NCBI GenBank assembly: GCA_003550305.1
Contig: QKYT01000061.1
Location: 111,384 to 175,383 of the forward strand
DNA from: Glomus cerebriforme
Lineage: Eukaryota; Glomeromycota; Glomeromycetes; Glomerales; Glomeraceae
Length of the DNA: 64,000 nt
Direction of reading: 5' to 3'
The notes under the pieces were generated by a model. The model saw only the letters and a program-made list of their open reading frames with translations, was not told the DNA's origin and did not search any database. Of this stretch, positions 1 through 13,500 are shown in pieces. Within the stretch, counting starts at the first letter, position 1, and the number at the start of each line of letters is the position of its first letter. A program made the translations under genes and the position numbers.

Positions 1-700
1 GGAAGTTAATTTTAAATAAAGTTTATATTTAGTAGTTTAAATTTATTTTTTTTAAAACATCTCAAAATATTCTTATAATAATTAAAATATCTAAATATTT
101 CAAATAGTTTATATATAAAAGATAAAATTTGAAGTATTATTATAGGTAATTTTTTCTTGGAATTATGACACTTGGATCTTAATATAATAATACTAATATC
201 TATTTTTTATATATAAATACAAGTTTATAAGAAACTTTTTTTTAAAAAAAAACTATGTACATATATTTGGTCTCATGATTTCTTTTATATATATATATGT
301 TTTTATTTAATAATAATATAATTAAATATTTATATATGTACATATATGCAATGCAACCATTAGGATATTCAGGATGAAGCGGTCATACTTTTCTCATACT
401 TTTTGCTATATTTTTACATTTTTAATATGACTGTATTTTTTGGCAAGATTTTATACTTTTCATACTTTTTACAGTAAATCAGATATGATTGGTAATAGAT
501 CTTATATATTTGATTTATCAATCTTTTTTTTTTGATAAAATTGATTAGTGTTAATATATATTTATCTCAAAGTTTCACATATTGAGAAAATTATATTCTT
601 CAAGACAGTGTGTTGTGGTGTCACTTTTGTAATATAAAAGTTGACCATAAAGTAAAAATCTATTGTAGATAATTATTTTTTAACTTTAAAATATAAAAAT
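1..700. other. AT-rich non-coding stretch
   Basis: Extremely AT-rich sequence with poly-T/poly-A runs and TA-rich simple sequence near 280-350. I see no supportable gene. It leads into decayed hAT transposase sequence. Confidence 0.6.
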
Positions 701-779
701 AATAAAAAAAAACAAATAATTCTAATTACTTAATTCAAAGAACTATACCTTCATTAATTAGAAATAATTTAAATGAAAA

Positions 780-2450
780 AGAAAAAATAAATGTTGAAAT
801 CATTGAGGCATTTATTATTTTTGCAGATATTCCTTTAGAAAAAATTGAAAAATTCAAACCATTTTTAATAAAATATTATAAAAATGGTATGTAATTTTTA
901 ATGTTTTATTTGAATTATATAAATATTTAATTAAACAAATAATAAAATAATTTAATTTATATTTTTATTAGGAGGATTAATTACTGGAGCAAATTAACTT
1001 CATGAGGAGTATCTTTTATTATCATATGAATTAGAACTTCAAAATTTAAAAAATATTATTATTAATAAGATTATTTGTATAACAAATGATAAAATAACAA
1101 ATCATTGTGGTTAACATGCAGTTAATATTTTATTTAGTTTTAATAATCAAACTAAATTAGAGAGAACTGAATTTTTATCTAATGTAAATGCTTTATCTAT
1201 TTTTCAATTTGTTATGGATACACTTATTTTTATAATATTTCTTACAAAAATGTTATTTTTTTTATATCTGATAATGCTTTATATATGAAATTAGCATATT
1301 CACATTTATCTTCTTTTTTACCAAAAATGAAACATAATTGTTGTCTAGTATATATTCTTAATTTGATTGGTAAAATTTGGGTTAATTTTAAAAAATTTGA
1401 ATTAGTTGAGAAATTGGTTTCAAATTTCAAAGCAATAATTGTTTATAATTCACAAAGAAAATTTGTTGAAAAGAGCATTTGTTGCAAAGTAATATTAATT
1501 CTCCAACTTTAGTACCATTACCTGTAAAAACATAATGAAATTCATGATTCTCATTTTTATATTAGATTAAACCTTTATATTCTCATGTAATTATATTTAT
1601 TAATGCAGAATATTCTATTAATCATAATTCAAAAGCTATTCAATATTTTTAAGACCTTTTATGAACATCAAGATCATGTTTTATATGTTAATATTTTTAT
1701 ATGTTTTATCACATATAATTGTAGCAGGTAAAGAAAATTGAATAAAATAATTATTTTTAATTAATAATTTTATTAAAACAATTTATTTATTTTTTAGATT
1801 GGTTAATAATTTGAAATTCTTTAAAATATGAAATAAAGCAATAGCTCTATTTGTTTATTCAAGAATAGCTAGCCTTCAAGCTTTTCTTTCATCAGGAAGA
1901 AGAAATCCTCTAGTTTCAAGTGAAATAAATCAAATATTAGATGAAGAAAACTGCAATAAAGAATTATTTGTTACATTATTTTCTCAGGCTTTTTTGTTGG
2001 CTTATGAAAAATGTGAAAAACATATTTTTCACCATCCAGCTTTATCATTATTTAAAACAATCCGATGCTTTGATCCAAGATTTATTCAATCTAATGTAGC
2101 AAATTATGATATGATGAATTATGGAATTATTAAAGAACTTCATTGTTCTACTGATAATTTAATTCAAGAATAGGCTATTTATTGCAGACTTAATGAACCA
2201 ATTGAAGAATTATTAGATTTAAAGGTATATTGGCAAGGCAAAACACATTTATTACCAGAACTTAGTGCTATAGCTTTAGTATATATTTGGTTACCTGTGT
2301 CTGGTGTAAATGTTGAATGTAGTTTTCTAGTTATAAAAATATTTTATTAGATAGAAGGATTGCACTTAAAGAAAAAAGCATTCAGATGTTAAATTTTCAT
2401 TATTTTAATTTAGGTAATATTAATTATGAATTATTAGATCGTGAATAATT
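780..2450 (+). pseudogene. decayed hAT-family transposase
   Basis: Broken reading frames on the plus strand give peptides of a hAT transposase like the better copy at 58.5-60.4 kb. Near 810-890 the peptide DIPLEKIEKFKPFLIKYY matches the other copy's DIPLQKIDQLLPFFKKYL, and a GT-AG intron (about 892-971) is still readable. From about 1870 to 2330 the C-terminal dimerisation part appears, with HHPALSLFKTIRCFDPRF, then YIWLPVSGVNVECSF, the counterpart of YIWLPISSCTVERSF in the other copy. Stops and frame changes are frequent, so no active product is expected. I could not find convincing terminal repeats or a target duplication. Confidence 0.75.
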
Positions 2451-2679
2451 CATATTTACTGTGAATAATAAATAAATAAAATCAATAAAAGACGTAAAAA
2501 TTATGATATTATAGCTACTAAATCTGGCCGAAATTACGGTAAATCTGGCCGGAATTAAAATCACACCAAATCACACTTTTATGTTGATCGCACCACACTT
2601 TTTTGACTCTAGAAAAAGTCAATTCATGTCATATAAAGGAGCGGTATACTTGACCCTCTTACTAGGTAATACAACAACG

Positions 2680-3955
2680 TGGGAAAGTCGTTAGAATTTT
2701 ACAGTAAAGCGTGTGTTGCTGCGGGTCTTGGATTTGTTATCGACGAAGCAAGAGACGAAGACATTGACCTGACAGTGAATGATAAGTTTCTTGTAACATA
2801 GCAACAATACTGGCAAGAGATAAAGAAGTGGTGGCTGTAAGGTTGATAGTACTTTCTGATAATTGTATAATTTTGATTTCTAAGGATGGTAAATGGTTTA
2901 TACTTATATCAGAAAAATCGAGCAATACCTAAAAAATATAGCCGAACATCCCTTTCAAGGAAAAGCATTGGAAAGTAGAGATGTGCGGGCATTTCGCACT
3001 TTTGTAATGGAGTACTGTTATTCTAAGCTCCAAACTAGATTTGAAAAGCTTAAGAGAGATATAACTACTAATCGACACAAATGAATATGTTAGTGATTTC
3101 ATGAAATTTTTCTCAACTGATGTTGATAATATGGATGAAGTGAATCTAAATAAATTTTCAGTAACTTGTTACAGGTATTGTAAACCAATCAGAGCAAATC
3201 CTAAAATCCCAAAAATCTTTCTAGGACATCTCAAAAAAGTGGGTTCTTATCATGGGACTTGAAAGATGTGCACGTAATGAAAACTATAAAAGCCTATTTT
3301 CTAATATGAGATTGCGAAAGTTGGATCCTATTTTGGGTGATAAGTATATATTTCATGGTCAAATATTATCAAACGGTTTATCCAAAAAAGTATGAGGATT
3401 TCAAGGAAACATGTTTGAAAGATTCTTTCATAGCAAATAGACTAAGAAGTATATATTGTGTCAGCGAAGATGGTGAAATTCTACTTGACTTTGAAGATAT
3501 TGAACAACATGTATGTTTACACACATAGTGGCCAACATTATAGAGTGGGGAGGGCATTTATAGCAGTATCTAAGAGGTGTTGCTACTTTTGTGAATTGTA
3601 TATTTAATTTGCAAACAATAACGGATATAATATCATCATTTCTGGAAATCATAAGAAGATATATCATACATGGAAACTTCCAAATATAAGAATTCCCGAC
3701 TTCAAGGAGAAATCCGTGTCATATTTGATTGAGAATCTCGGTCGAATCATAATGGATGAAACAAAAGAACATCGTGCTTTAACAGCGAGATCTGATAGTA
3801 GGGAAAGAAGTAGGGGTTCCAGTGATGATGAAAATAATGATGATTCTGATGAAGATTATGAGATTTTCACGAAGACGATTACAGAGACGAGATTTAGTTT
3901 ACTATATCTTCTACCAAATATCTTTGAAAAAATATACTTAATGTTTGTATAATCA
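2680..3955 (+). pseudogene. decayed gene of unknown family
   Basis: Several plus-strand frames read like protein but are broken by frame changes: about 2893-3084 (a stretch with ESRDVRAFRTFVMEYCYS), then a shifted frame to about 3260, then 3240-3390, 3337-3528 (VYPKKYEDFKETCLKDSF) and 3605-3950. The last part ends in an acidic, low-complexity tail rich in S, D, E and N. Order and spacing suggest one former gene of more than 400 codons with at least three frameshifts, or an intron-rich gene I cannot resolve. I do not recognise the family and assign no function. Confidence 0.4.
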
Positions 3956-3959
3956 GTAT

Positions 3960-4990
3960 AAATGAGTTCATATTTTACCAGTAAAGTATAAAAATTGGCT
4001 ATGCAGCATAAACATTTAAGTTTCTTTATTTTTGTATATGAATTATTAATTTTATTGGAGTAGCAAACATTTAAAGGGGGGGAGCATCGTGAGCCCTAAA
4101 CCCATGAGATGAGTTCCTTTTCGCTTACCTAGTACTAATTTTTTCATTATTTATACACATCTATTATGTCTAAAATAAACTAATCAATTCCTACCTATTG
4201 TAACAATTAATACATTGATTTTTGTGATACTGCGCCGAAATCGGCACGTGTAGACAAAGCGTGTGAATAAATTCAGGTGACTAACTTCACTACGCCATAC
4301 TGAAACTTTGACTATAAACCGGAAGACAGGACGATTAGACGGATTAGCGTATGTGAAAGAAACAGAAGTGGTTTGTGTGCATAATCAGCCATTTCCATAC
4401 CTTATATTTTTGATTACAAACTCGATTGATCTATCTTATTTAACAATCTTGATCATTGATGTATTTTGATGATGTAAAGACAAGTTTTGATTTTCTCGTT
4501 TTATTGTTGTCTACCTGCACAAGGCAGATAAAGAGTTCACTAACCAAGGCTTCATCTTTTTATATAATTCCAGTGGTCTAAGGATATTTTGGAATCAATC
4601 GTTGGGGAAAATTACGTTAATAATAACCATATCAAGAAAATCCGATCAACAGAGGCTTCTTAAAAATAAAATAGAAAAACTTAATACAATGCTGGAAAAA
4701 AATAGACCGGCGGATATTACATATGAAGTTAGCCTGATGTCATGTGGTAAACATGAAGACTCTTTACATCTCAAAATGATACCAATAAGCAGTGTTGGTA
4801 AAAATTTTCTTTCTTGTTAATCAGTGAAGCTGAAGTTTAGTCAATTGTAAAGAGGCTGATTTTATAATAAGTTTTAGGTTATGAAAAACCATGACATTCT
4901 AGTGTCGGGTAAAAAAAAAAATTTTTTATTACGTTAGTGTTGATGTAACACAGAAATAAATACAAAAAGTTAGGATTAGTCAATAGTACA
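3960..4990. other. intergenic, possible coding debris
   Basis: Mostly AT-rich. A short plus-strand frame at 4602-4820 reads like protein (for example KSDQQRLLKNKIEKLN) but has no ATG at its start and no recognisable family. Otherwise I see nothing. Confidence 0.4.
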
Positions 4991-5009
4991 TACAAAGATA
5001 GCATACAAC

Positions 5010-5540
5010 TTGCATGATCTCTTAACTTCTGCCTTTTTTATTCCTTTCAATTGTTCACCACTTTGTTCTACCGATTTTCTTGCTCCCTCCAACAACTATA
5101 CGATGCTTCCAAGGACCCTTTCCACCTTAATTTGCAAATTTTCATCTTTGTACACAACAATCACTAGTTCCGATAGCTTAAACGATGGCTTTCCCTCGTT
5201 ATATAACATGCATAAAGTACCATTTTTCTGCATCTGTTACAATCCCCATACTTTATCCAAACCATAGGAATATCATCTATTTCATTGGTTTTGCATTTAC
5301 GGCACGTCATTCCATCTGCACGATAGCTTATGCGAAATCCTGCTTAAAGTCATCTTTTTTAACCTCAATTAAACCAACGATCCTATCAGTCGAATAATAT
5401 TCTATCGCCAAACCTTGTCCGTTATTAACCGTGAATGCGAATTTTTCTAATGTACTTATATAACTCTAAATACATGCTTCGGTCCCCGTTTCCTATAAAC
5501 AATTTTTGAAGATAATCCGTCAAAAAAAAAAAAGATGAGT
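5010..5540 (-). pseudogene. C-terminal remnant of a Crinkler-type protein with PD-(D/E)XK-like domain
   Basis: Read on the minus strand, this stretch gives peptides in several shifting frames that resemble the C-terminal region of Crinkler-type proteins common in AM fungi (recognised from memory of the family, not by a search). They include a GLIEVKKDDF segment, which has the E-x-K half of a PD-(D/E)XK nuclease active site, followed by GIVTDAEKWYFM and, in another frame, KPSFKLSELVIVVYKDENL. Frameshifts and stops separate the pieces, and no N-terminal part was found upstream before the GPI gene. It is a broken fragment with no expected product. The family call is moderate; the broken state is clear. 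Confidence 0.6.
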
Positions 5541-5826
5541 TTATTGAAGATTTGGTTAGGCCGAATAAATTAATAATGAGCTTTATAATAGAATAAGCTT
5601 AGTAATTCAGTAAACATATGAAAAGATCTGCAATCAAAACATCTACTTAAATCTATCGAACAAAAAACTTATCTAAATATGTTATTAATTTGTCTACATT
5701 TGTATTGTTTATAATTAAATAAAATTTCACACACATTTGGAAACATCGAATAAATAATATAAAGAACGTACATTCTAATAATTACATTTTTCAACGATAA
5801 ATTCCAATTTTATCGAAATAAGAATA

Positions 5827-7812
<1,986 letters not shown>

Positions 7813-7899
7813 ATGGATCATTATAATAGTATAAAAAAAAAAGGTACTATTATCTTTGTATATTATTTTTTAAATTAATAAAAATTTTGGAAATGAAAA

Positions 7900-8803
7900 C
7901 TAAGAAGAACCAGTAGCTAATTCCCACAAATGATTGGTCATGAAATACTGTGAATGTCTATCATCAATTACCACAGTATGAATGTCATTACCATCAGGGG
8001 ATTCTAATAAATTTTAAGAATTCAATGTTAAAATAATTATATTTTGATGTTAAATGATAAACAAAAATTATTTTTATTTTACCTATTCTTGCTTTTAATT
8101 CGTGAGTTGCCTCATTCTCAATAAATTGAATGCCCAATTTGCGATATAAATGAAGTTGAAGCCTTATTCATTATTATTATTATTTTTTGAAAAAAAGAAA
8201 AAAATTATTAAATTGAAAAATTCCGAAATTCTAATAAACAAATTATCACTCACGAAATATTATCATCTTTTGGTAATGTCTCATCTTCAACACTCATATT
8301 CTCTAATTCTTCTAATTCTTTACATAAAGAATCAGATTCCTCTTCAAGTTCCGTAAAATAAAAATTAAGAATTATATCATGAAAAGATTATAAAAAAAAC
8401 GGCATTCATAAACTAAGGATATTTTTCTTCCGTTTCTAATTGAGCGTTTAATTCATCCAATTCGAACTTCTCACGTTCATATTTTGCTATAAGATCATTA
8501 AAACTAGGTTCATTTTGATCAGTTGATTTCTTTGCACCGGCTTTGAGTGTTGTTAACTTTCTATTAAACACTAAAGAAAAAAAAACTAAGTAAAATAAAA
8601 AAAAAAAAAAAAAAAATCAAATATGTGAACTTAAAAAACTTACTCCTTAGTTCTTTTCTAAGCTCTTCACTTTTCTGGGTTGTAATTTCTTCAAACTTAC
8701 GAACATTCTCAGTAACTTCTTTGAAAACTTCTATTTGTTCGTCTGAATTAAATTTATTTTTCAACGCGATAATTTCACTAATAATGTCATATTGTTGTTC
8801 CAT
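7900..8803 (-). CDS. kinetochore protein Spc24-like, with an AT-AC intron
   Basis: Likely the Spc24 subunit of the Ndc80 complex, which links kinetochores to spindle microtubules. Five exons (8644-8803, 8423-8570, 8254-8352, 8083-8162, 7900-8003) give 196 residues, the usual Spc24 size. The N-terminal two thirds is heptad-like, charged coiled coil; the C-terminus carries the globular-domain pattern LYRKLGIQFIE and DGNDIHTVVIDDRHSQYF. Introns 1, 3 and 4 are GT-AG. Intron 2 (8353-8422, 70 nt) has no usable GT donor: it starts ATATCCTT and ends TTTTAC, with TTCTTAAT close to the 3' end, as expected for a minor-spliceosome AT-AC intron. Using it restores an unbroken coiled coil (EEKELEEES). An ATG 60 nt upstream is also in frame; 8803 was chosen because it starts the coiled coil. 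Confidence 0.82.
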
Positions 8804-10569
8804 GGTGTGCCGAATCTTTTGATATGAGAAATAGTATTTTATGCGTAAATGATCGCTAACCAAAAACTTAGGAATTTTACACGGTAGAGTTTAGCTTTAT
8901 TCTATTTAAATTTTTAGGAACGAACATTTTGTCAATACGACGACGCGTCTTGTCACGTGACATATCATTATTATGAATTAATAATACATAAACTGGTGAG
9001 ATCTCAAAATCCTATCAGCTATTACAGAAAAAAAAAAAAAAAAAAGGTCAGCCCGAATTTTATGGGCCAAAATTAGATATCAAACATATCGTTAAAAATG
9101 GTCATTTCTTTTAAACTAAAATTTTAGTATAACAATAATCATAAAATCAACTTGTAATTTTATTCTGGAATATAAAACTTTTTCAAAAATAAAATTTAGG
9201 TTTACAATAATGTTTATTTGTTTAATAATTATTAATTTTAAAAAAAAGGGATCAAAGTCGAATATTAAATAAAAATTCATTCTTAAAAAACAAATAATTA
9301 AAAATCACTATTTATAGCAAACAAATAATGTGATTCTGTGATTCTTTATGGCTTATAAAAAATAGATCTGCTCTTCTCATTTATATTATTATATTAAAGT
9401 TATTAAAGTTATTAAAGTTACTGTATAACCACGATTAAAGTGGTTCGTACAAGTTTTTTTTTTTTTTGAATATTTCACAAAACTATAAGCGGGATAAGAC
9501 TCAAGACAGATCATCAAATTATCAAAACTTTCTTTAGAATATCTTTTTTTTTTTCTGATATAGAAAATGGAAAGAAGTATTTTGAGAATGTTTTTTTTTT
9601 GGATCTCAATATAGATTCATTGTGGTCTCAAAAACGATCAACCGGTTTTTGAAATTAATACTGAAGCTCATTGAATAAATCTATAGATAGATGGAGTTGT
9701 AATTAGTACATTTTTATAATCATTTTTGTTAATGTAATTTGTAAGATCATAGCTAATAAAGAATATAATATGGAAAATATAAATAAAGAGAAACGAGATG
9801 ATCCGAATAATCAAATATATAAATGTACGAATCGGAACTAAGTTTTTAATTTTAACCGCAAAGAAGGTACTAAGAAAGGAATTCAAGGCATAAAAAAAAA
9901 ATTGTAAACTGTACGAAAGGCTAAAAAGGTTACAAGGAAATAATGGAAAAAATAATTCCTTTGAGTTTAATTACGCCATCCTTTCATTGGTTGATCTTGT
10001 TGTTTGAATGCTATTATTGTGACGACCTTATCAACATATCCTGTTCGGGACTTTTACACTGTTTTAGGTAAGCATAGTAAGAATACTTTATGCTTGGTTT
10101 CAGGGTTTGTGTACAGTTATTTTGTTTTTTTTTTTTCGCTGGGGCTTTTTTTTCTACACCGTTTCTTTTTTTTTTGTTCCTTTTTTTTTTAATTTTTTTA
10201 AGTTTACGGTGGAGGGTTGTTTGTAGCTTCTCTACTTCTTTAATCTCTAATATAATCTTCTATTTAATATTATTAATATTTATCGCTCTCAGTGTACCCC
10301 TAATAATAAATTCCCTTATATAAAGTTATTTGCTTACTTCTGTTTACTAATTTGTACTAATTTCATTTGGGTGTTGTAATCTTCAAAGACTAATTCACCC
10401 GTTACACAAAAACCTCTAGTGTAATATTTTTAAGACTTTACGACCCGCGGTTCGTTTATTTAGTCAGGTTTATTCTATTGCCTTAAAAACAAATTCCCAT
10501 CACGTTTTGCTGGGCAAAATCTGATGTGCAACTAATTTACAAACATAAGAAAGAACTTTGATAAAAAAA
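8804..10569. promoter_or_regulatory. upstream region of Spc24 and long leader of the RRM-Pumilio gene
   Basis: AT-rich intergenic DNA between divergent genes, with long poly-A and poly-T runs (for example near 9030 and 10120-10200). About 9960-10066 is less AT-rich and ends in a good donor (GTAAGC), so a 5' untranslated exon followed by a leader intron is possible but unproven. No other gene seen. Confidence 0.4.
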
Positions 10570-13500
10570 ATGACCACGCAACAATCAGAATTGAATAAAG
10601 ATTCTTATTCTACCGGGAACAATTCTGGTGGTTCGCCTCAACACGAAGCTAGATACTTTTCTTCTAAAAGGTAGGCTTATAAGTGAGCATAAAGATAGCT
10701 AATTCTCAAAGAAAATTATATTATCGCGTGTTTTGATTTTTTTTTTTTCGTGTCACAAGCATGAGTGGGTTACACGTTTTTTGGTTTAATAAAGTTTATT
10801 AACTAACATTCTTAACTTTTAATATGACAGAGCTAGAGAAATTCAAGCTGAAGAGGGTATCACATCTGCCTTTCGTTCTGGTGCACTTCCACCTCCCTCA
10901 TTCTCTACAAATGGTGCTTTTAGTAATGGGACGCTTCTTTCGGATTCTGCTACTAATTCATCAATTGAATTTTTAAATTTGAAGTCTGTTGGTTCTAAAG
11001 TCTCTACTTCAAACGGTAGTGGTCAAGACCATATTCCTTCATACCCACCTTCTTTTCGTCGAACACGTGCAGATACTTTACCCTCTTCTTTGTCACGTCC
11101 TCCTATTCTCCATGGACATAATCCCTCCTCATCTTTATCAATGGGTTCTTCATCTACTACGAATTTACTTACTCCTCCTAAAGCCAGTTCTCGTCTTCGT
11201 TCAGGATCGCTTACACAATTGCCGTCTTCATCTCTTTCTGCTGCTTTTGGACCATCTATTTTTACTTCTGGATGGTCAGATCATCGAAGTGAATCCAATG
11301 GACCGCCAACTCCACCTATGCAAACTCCAACTACAGGTGATTTACTTCGCGGAGATGAAAACAACACAGTTGGTAAAACTTTAGATTATTTGGGTTTAGA
11401 TGATCACGAACATGGTGGTGGTGGTTCAGGAATGTCCAAAATTTCTACAAGTACTGGTAACCTTCCACAAATAAAGGTTGAAATGAAGAATTCTGCTCCT
11501 TCTTACACCTCACCTGGTGGTAGTATTCCAAATATTCCTGCTCTTCGTAGAGATGCGAACAGAATACGTTCTTATTCTGTTTCTGCTACTGCTAAATATG
11601 ATGAACCACCTGTAACGTCTACCATTGCCACAAATAATTTATTCCCTCCGGGTTCTGCTGCAGTTCAACAATTTCATCAAACTCATTCTCGACCTCGTGC
11701 TATTAGTTTAGGAATTTTGGATCTGCCTAATGATATTATGATGATGCGTCAAGGAAGAAATAGTCAAATGTATAATGATTTACCTGATTCAAATCAAGGA
11801 ATGGGAACTACAAATTCGTCTAGATCCATGGGAGGTGAACAATTGTTGGGAATGATGCTTGTTAGTACTATTGAAGGTAAAAAGAAACAACAACAAGCAA
11901 TTCATGATGATGATTATTTGTTAGTGGATCATGATGATATGGAGGTATGATATTAAAAAATAATTATCTTATTGGCTTTACTTTTTTCTTATACATGACC
12001 GAAATTTAAATAAATTTCTTCTTTCCCTTTCTTTTTTTAATATAAAAAAGGTTCCTCGATCTGGAATGTCTAGCCCTCGTGATCATACACCTGACCATTC
12101 TCAACAGAGTACTCCTCCTCCACAAACACCAACTCGTTCTCTATGGATTGGGAACATTGACCCAACTCTTAGCACCCAGGATCTTATGCAACTTTTTTCA
12201 CCCTATGGGGCCATTGAAAGTCTTAGACTCTTACCTGACAAAGAATGTGGTTTTGTTAATTTCGTTCGTGTTGAGGATGCCATTAGAGCTAAAGATGATA
12301 TTATGAATAGAATGGGAGGTCGTGTTGGAAATTGTATTGTTCGTGTCGGTTATGGAAAGGCTGACGCATTAAATAATCATGACCTTTCTCCTTCATCTCA
12401 AACTCAACTTCAACCTACACGAGCTCTTTGGGTTGGAAATATTCCCACTTCTACTACGCCTCAGACTTTGCAAAGCATTTTTTCACCATATGGTGCTATC
12501 GAATCAGCTAGAGTACTTACTCATAAGAATTGCGGTTTTGTAAATTTTGAAAAATTAGACGATGCCGTCAAAGCTAAGAAGGCTTTGCATGGTAAAGAGG
12601 TTCTTGGAAGTGTTGTTGGTCCTGTAAGAATTGGATTTGCAAAGGTACAACCTAAACCCTCGCCTACATCGACTCCTGAACCAGGGTCTCCGGCCACGCG
12701 TCATATTAGAAACCTTTCATCATCTTCTTCCTCTTCTAATAATCAAAATTCTGGTCAATGGAACAATGGACAAGTTGAATATCATAACAACATGATAAGG
12801 ATGATGATGGCAGGTGCAGTGAATGCTGCCAATGGACTTACCGAAAAACAATCGATGATGCGTGAATTAAGTGGTGGAGTTGATGACGATATTGATGATT
12901 CTCTTGGTTAGTTTCTAAACTCGGTTTTATTATTTAATTTTGGTTTATAAAAATTATACTAAAGTACCAACTATAAATTCATTCACTACTTGTTTATTCA
13001 GAAAATCGTCCCTCCGCAACATATTTTACTTCTATTCCACCTGTTGGAGATCCTAATCCAAATCGCAAACCAGATGCTTCTAGGTTAAGAGAAATTCGAA
13101 AGCGTTTAGATAGTGGACATTGTTCTGCTAAAGAAGTGGAGACTATTGCTGTTGAAGTGTTAGATGAATGTGTTGAATTATCAAGTGGTAAATAAATTTC
13201 TGATCTTTTATTTATATTTTCAAAAGTATTAATGATTTAATATATATACCTTATATTATTTCTTCTCCATTAGATTACATTGGAAACACCGTTATTCAAA
13301 AATTATTTGAGCGGTGTTCTGAGAATACCAAAACTAAAATGTTAGAAAAGATTGCTCCTCATTTAGCTACCATTGGTATTCACAAAAATGGTACTTGGGC
13401 TGCACAAAAGATTATTGATTGTGCTAAGACTCCTGCGCAGGTATAAGATTTAATATTTTAGATATTAAATTTCCACATTATGTTATAAATATATCAATAC

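Noticed and set aside
600..2620. Terminal repeats for the left hAT relic (GTGTGTTGTGGTGTCAC near 606 and CACACCAAATCACACTT near 2560)
   Set aside because: Similarity is weak, ends do not align, and no 8-bp duplication was found.
8353..8430. Conventional GT-AG splicing of Spc24 intron 2 (donor GTTTAT)
   Set aside because: The exon before that donor ends in TA, so every available acceptor (starting with A or G) makes a stop codon, whereas the AT-AC junction fits in phase.
9668..10323. Hydrophobic small open frames upstream of the RRM-Pumilio gene
   Set aside because: Phe/Leu/Ile-rich translations come from poly-T tracts, not from coding sequence.
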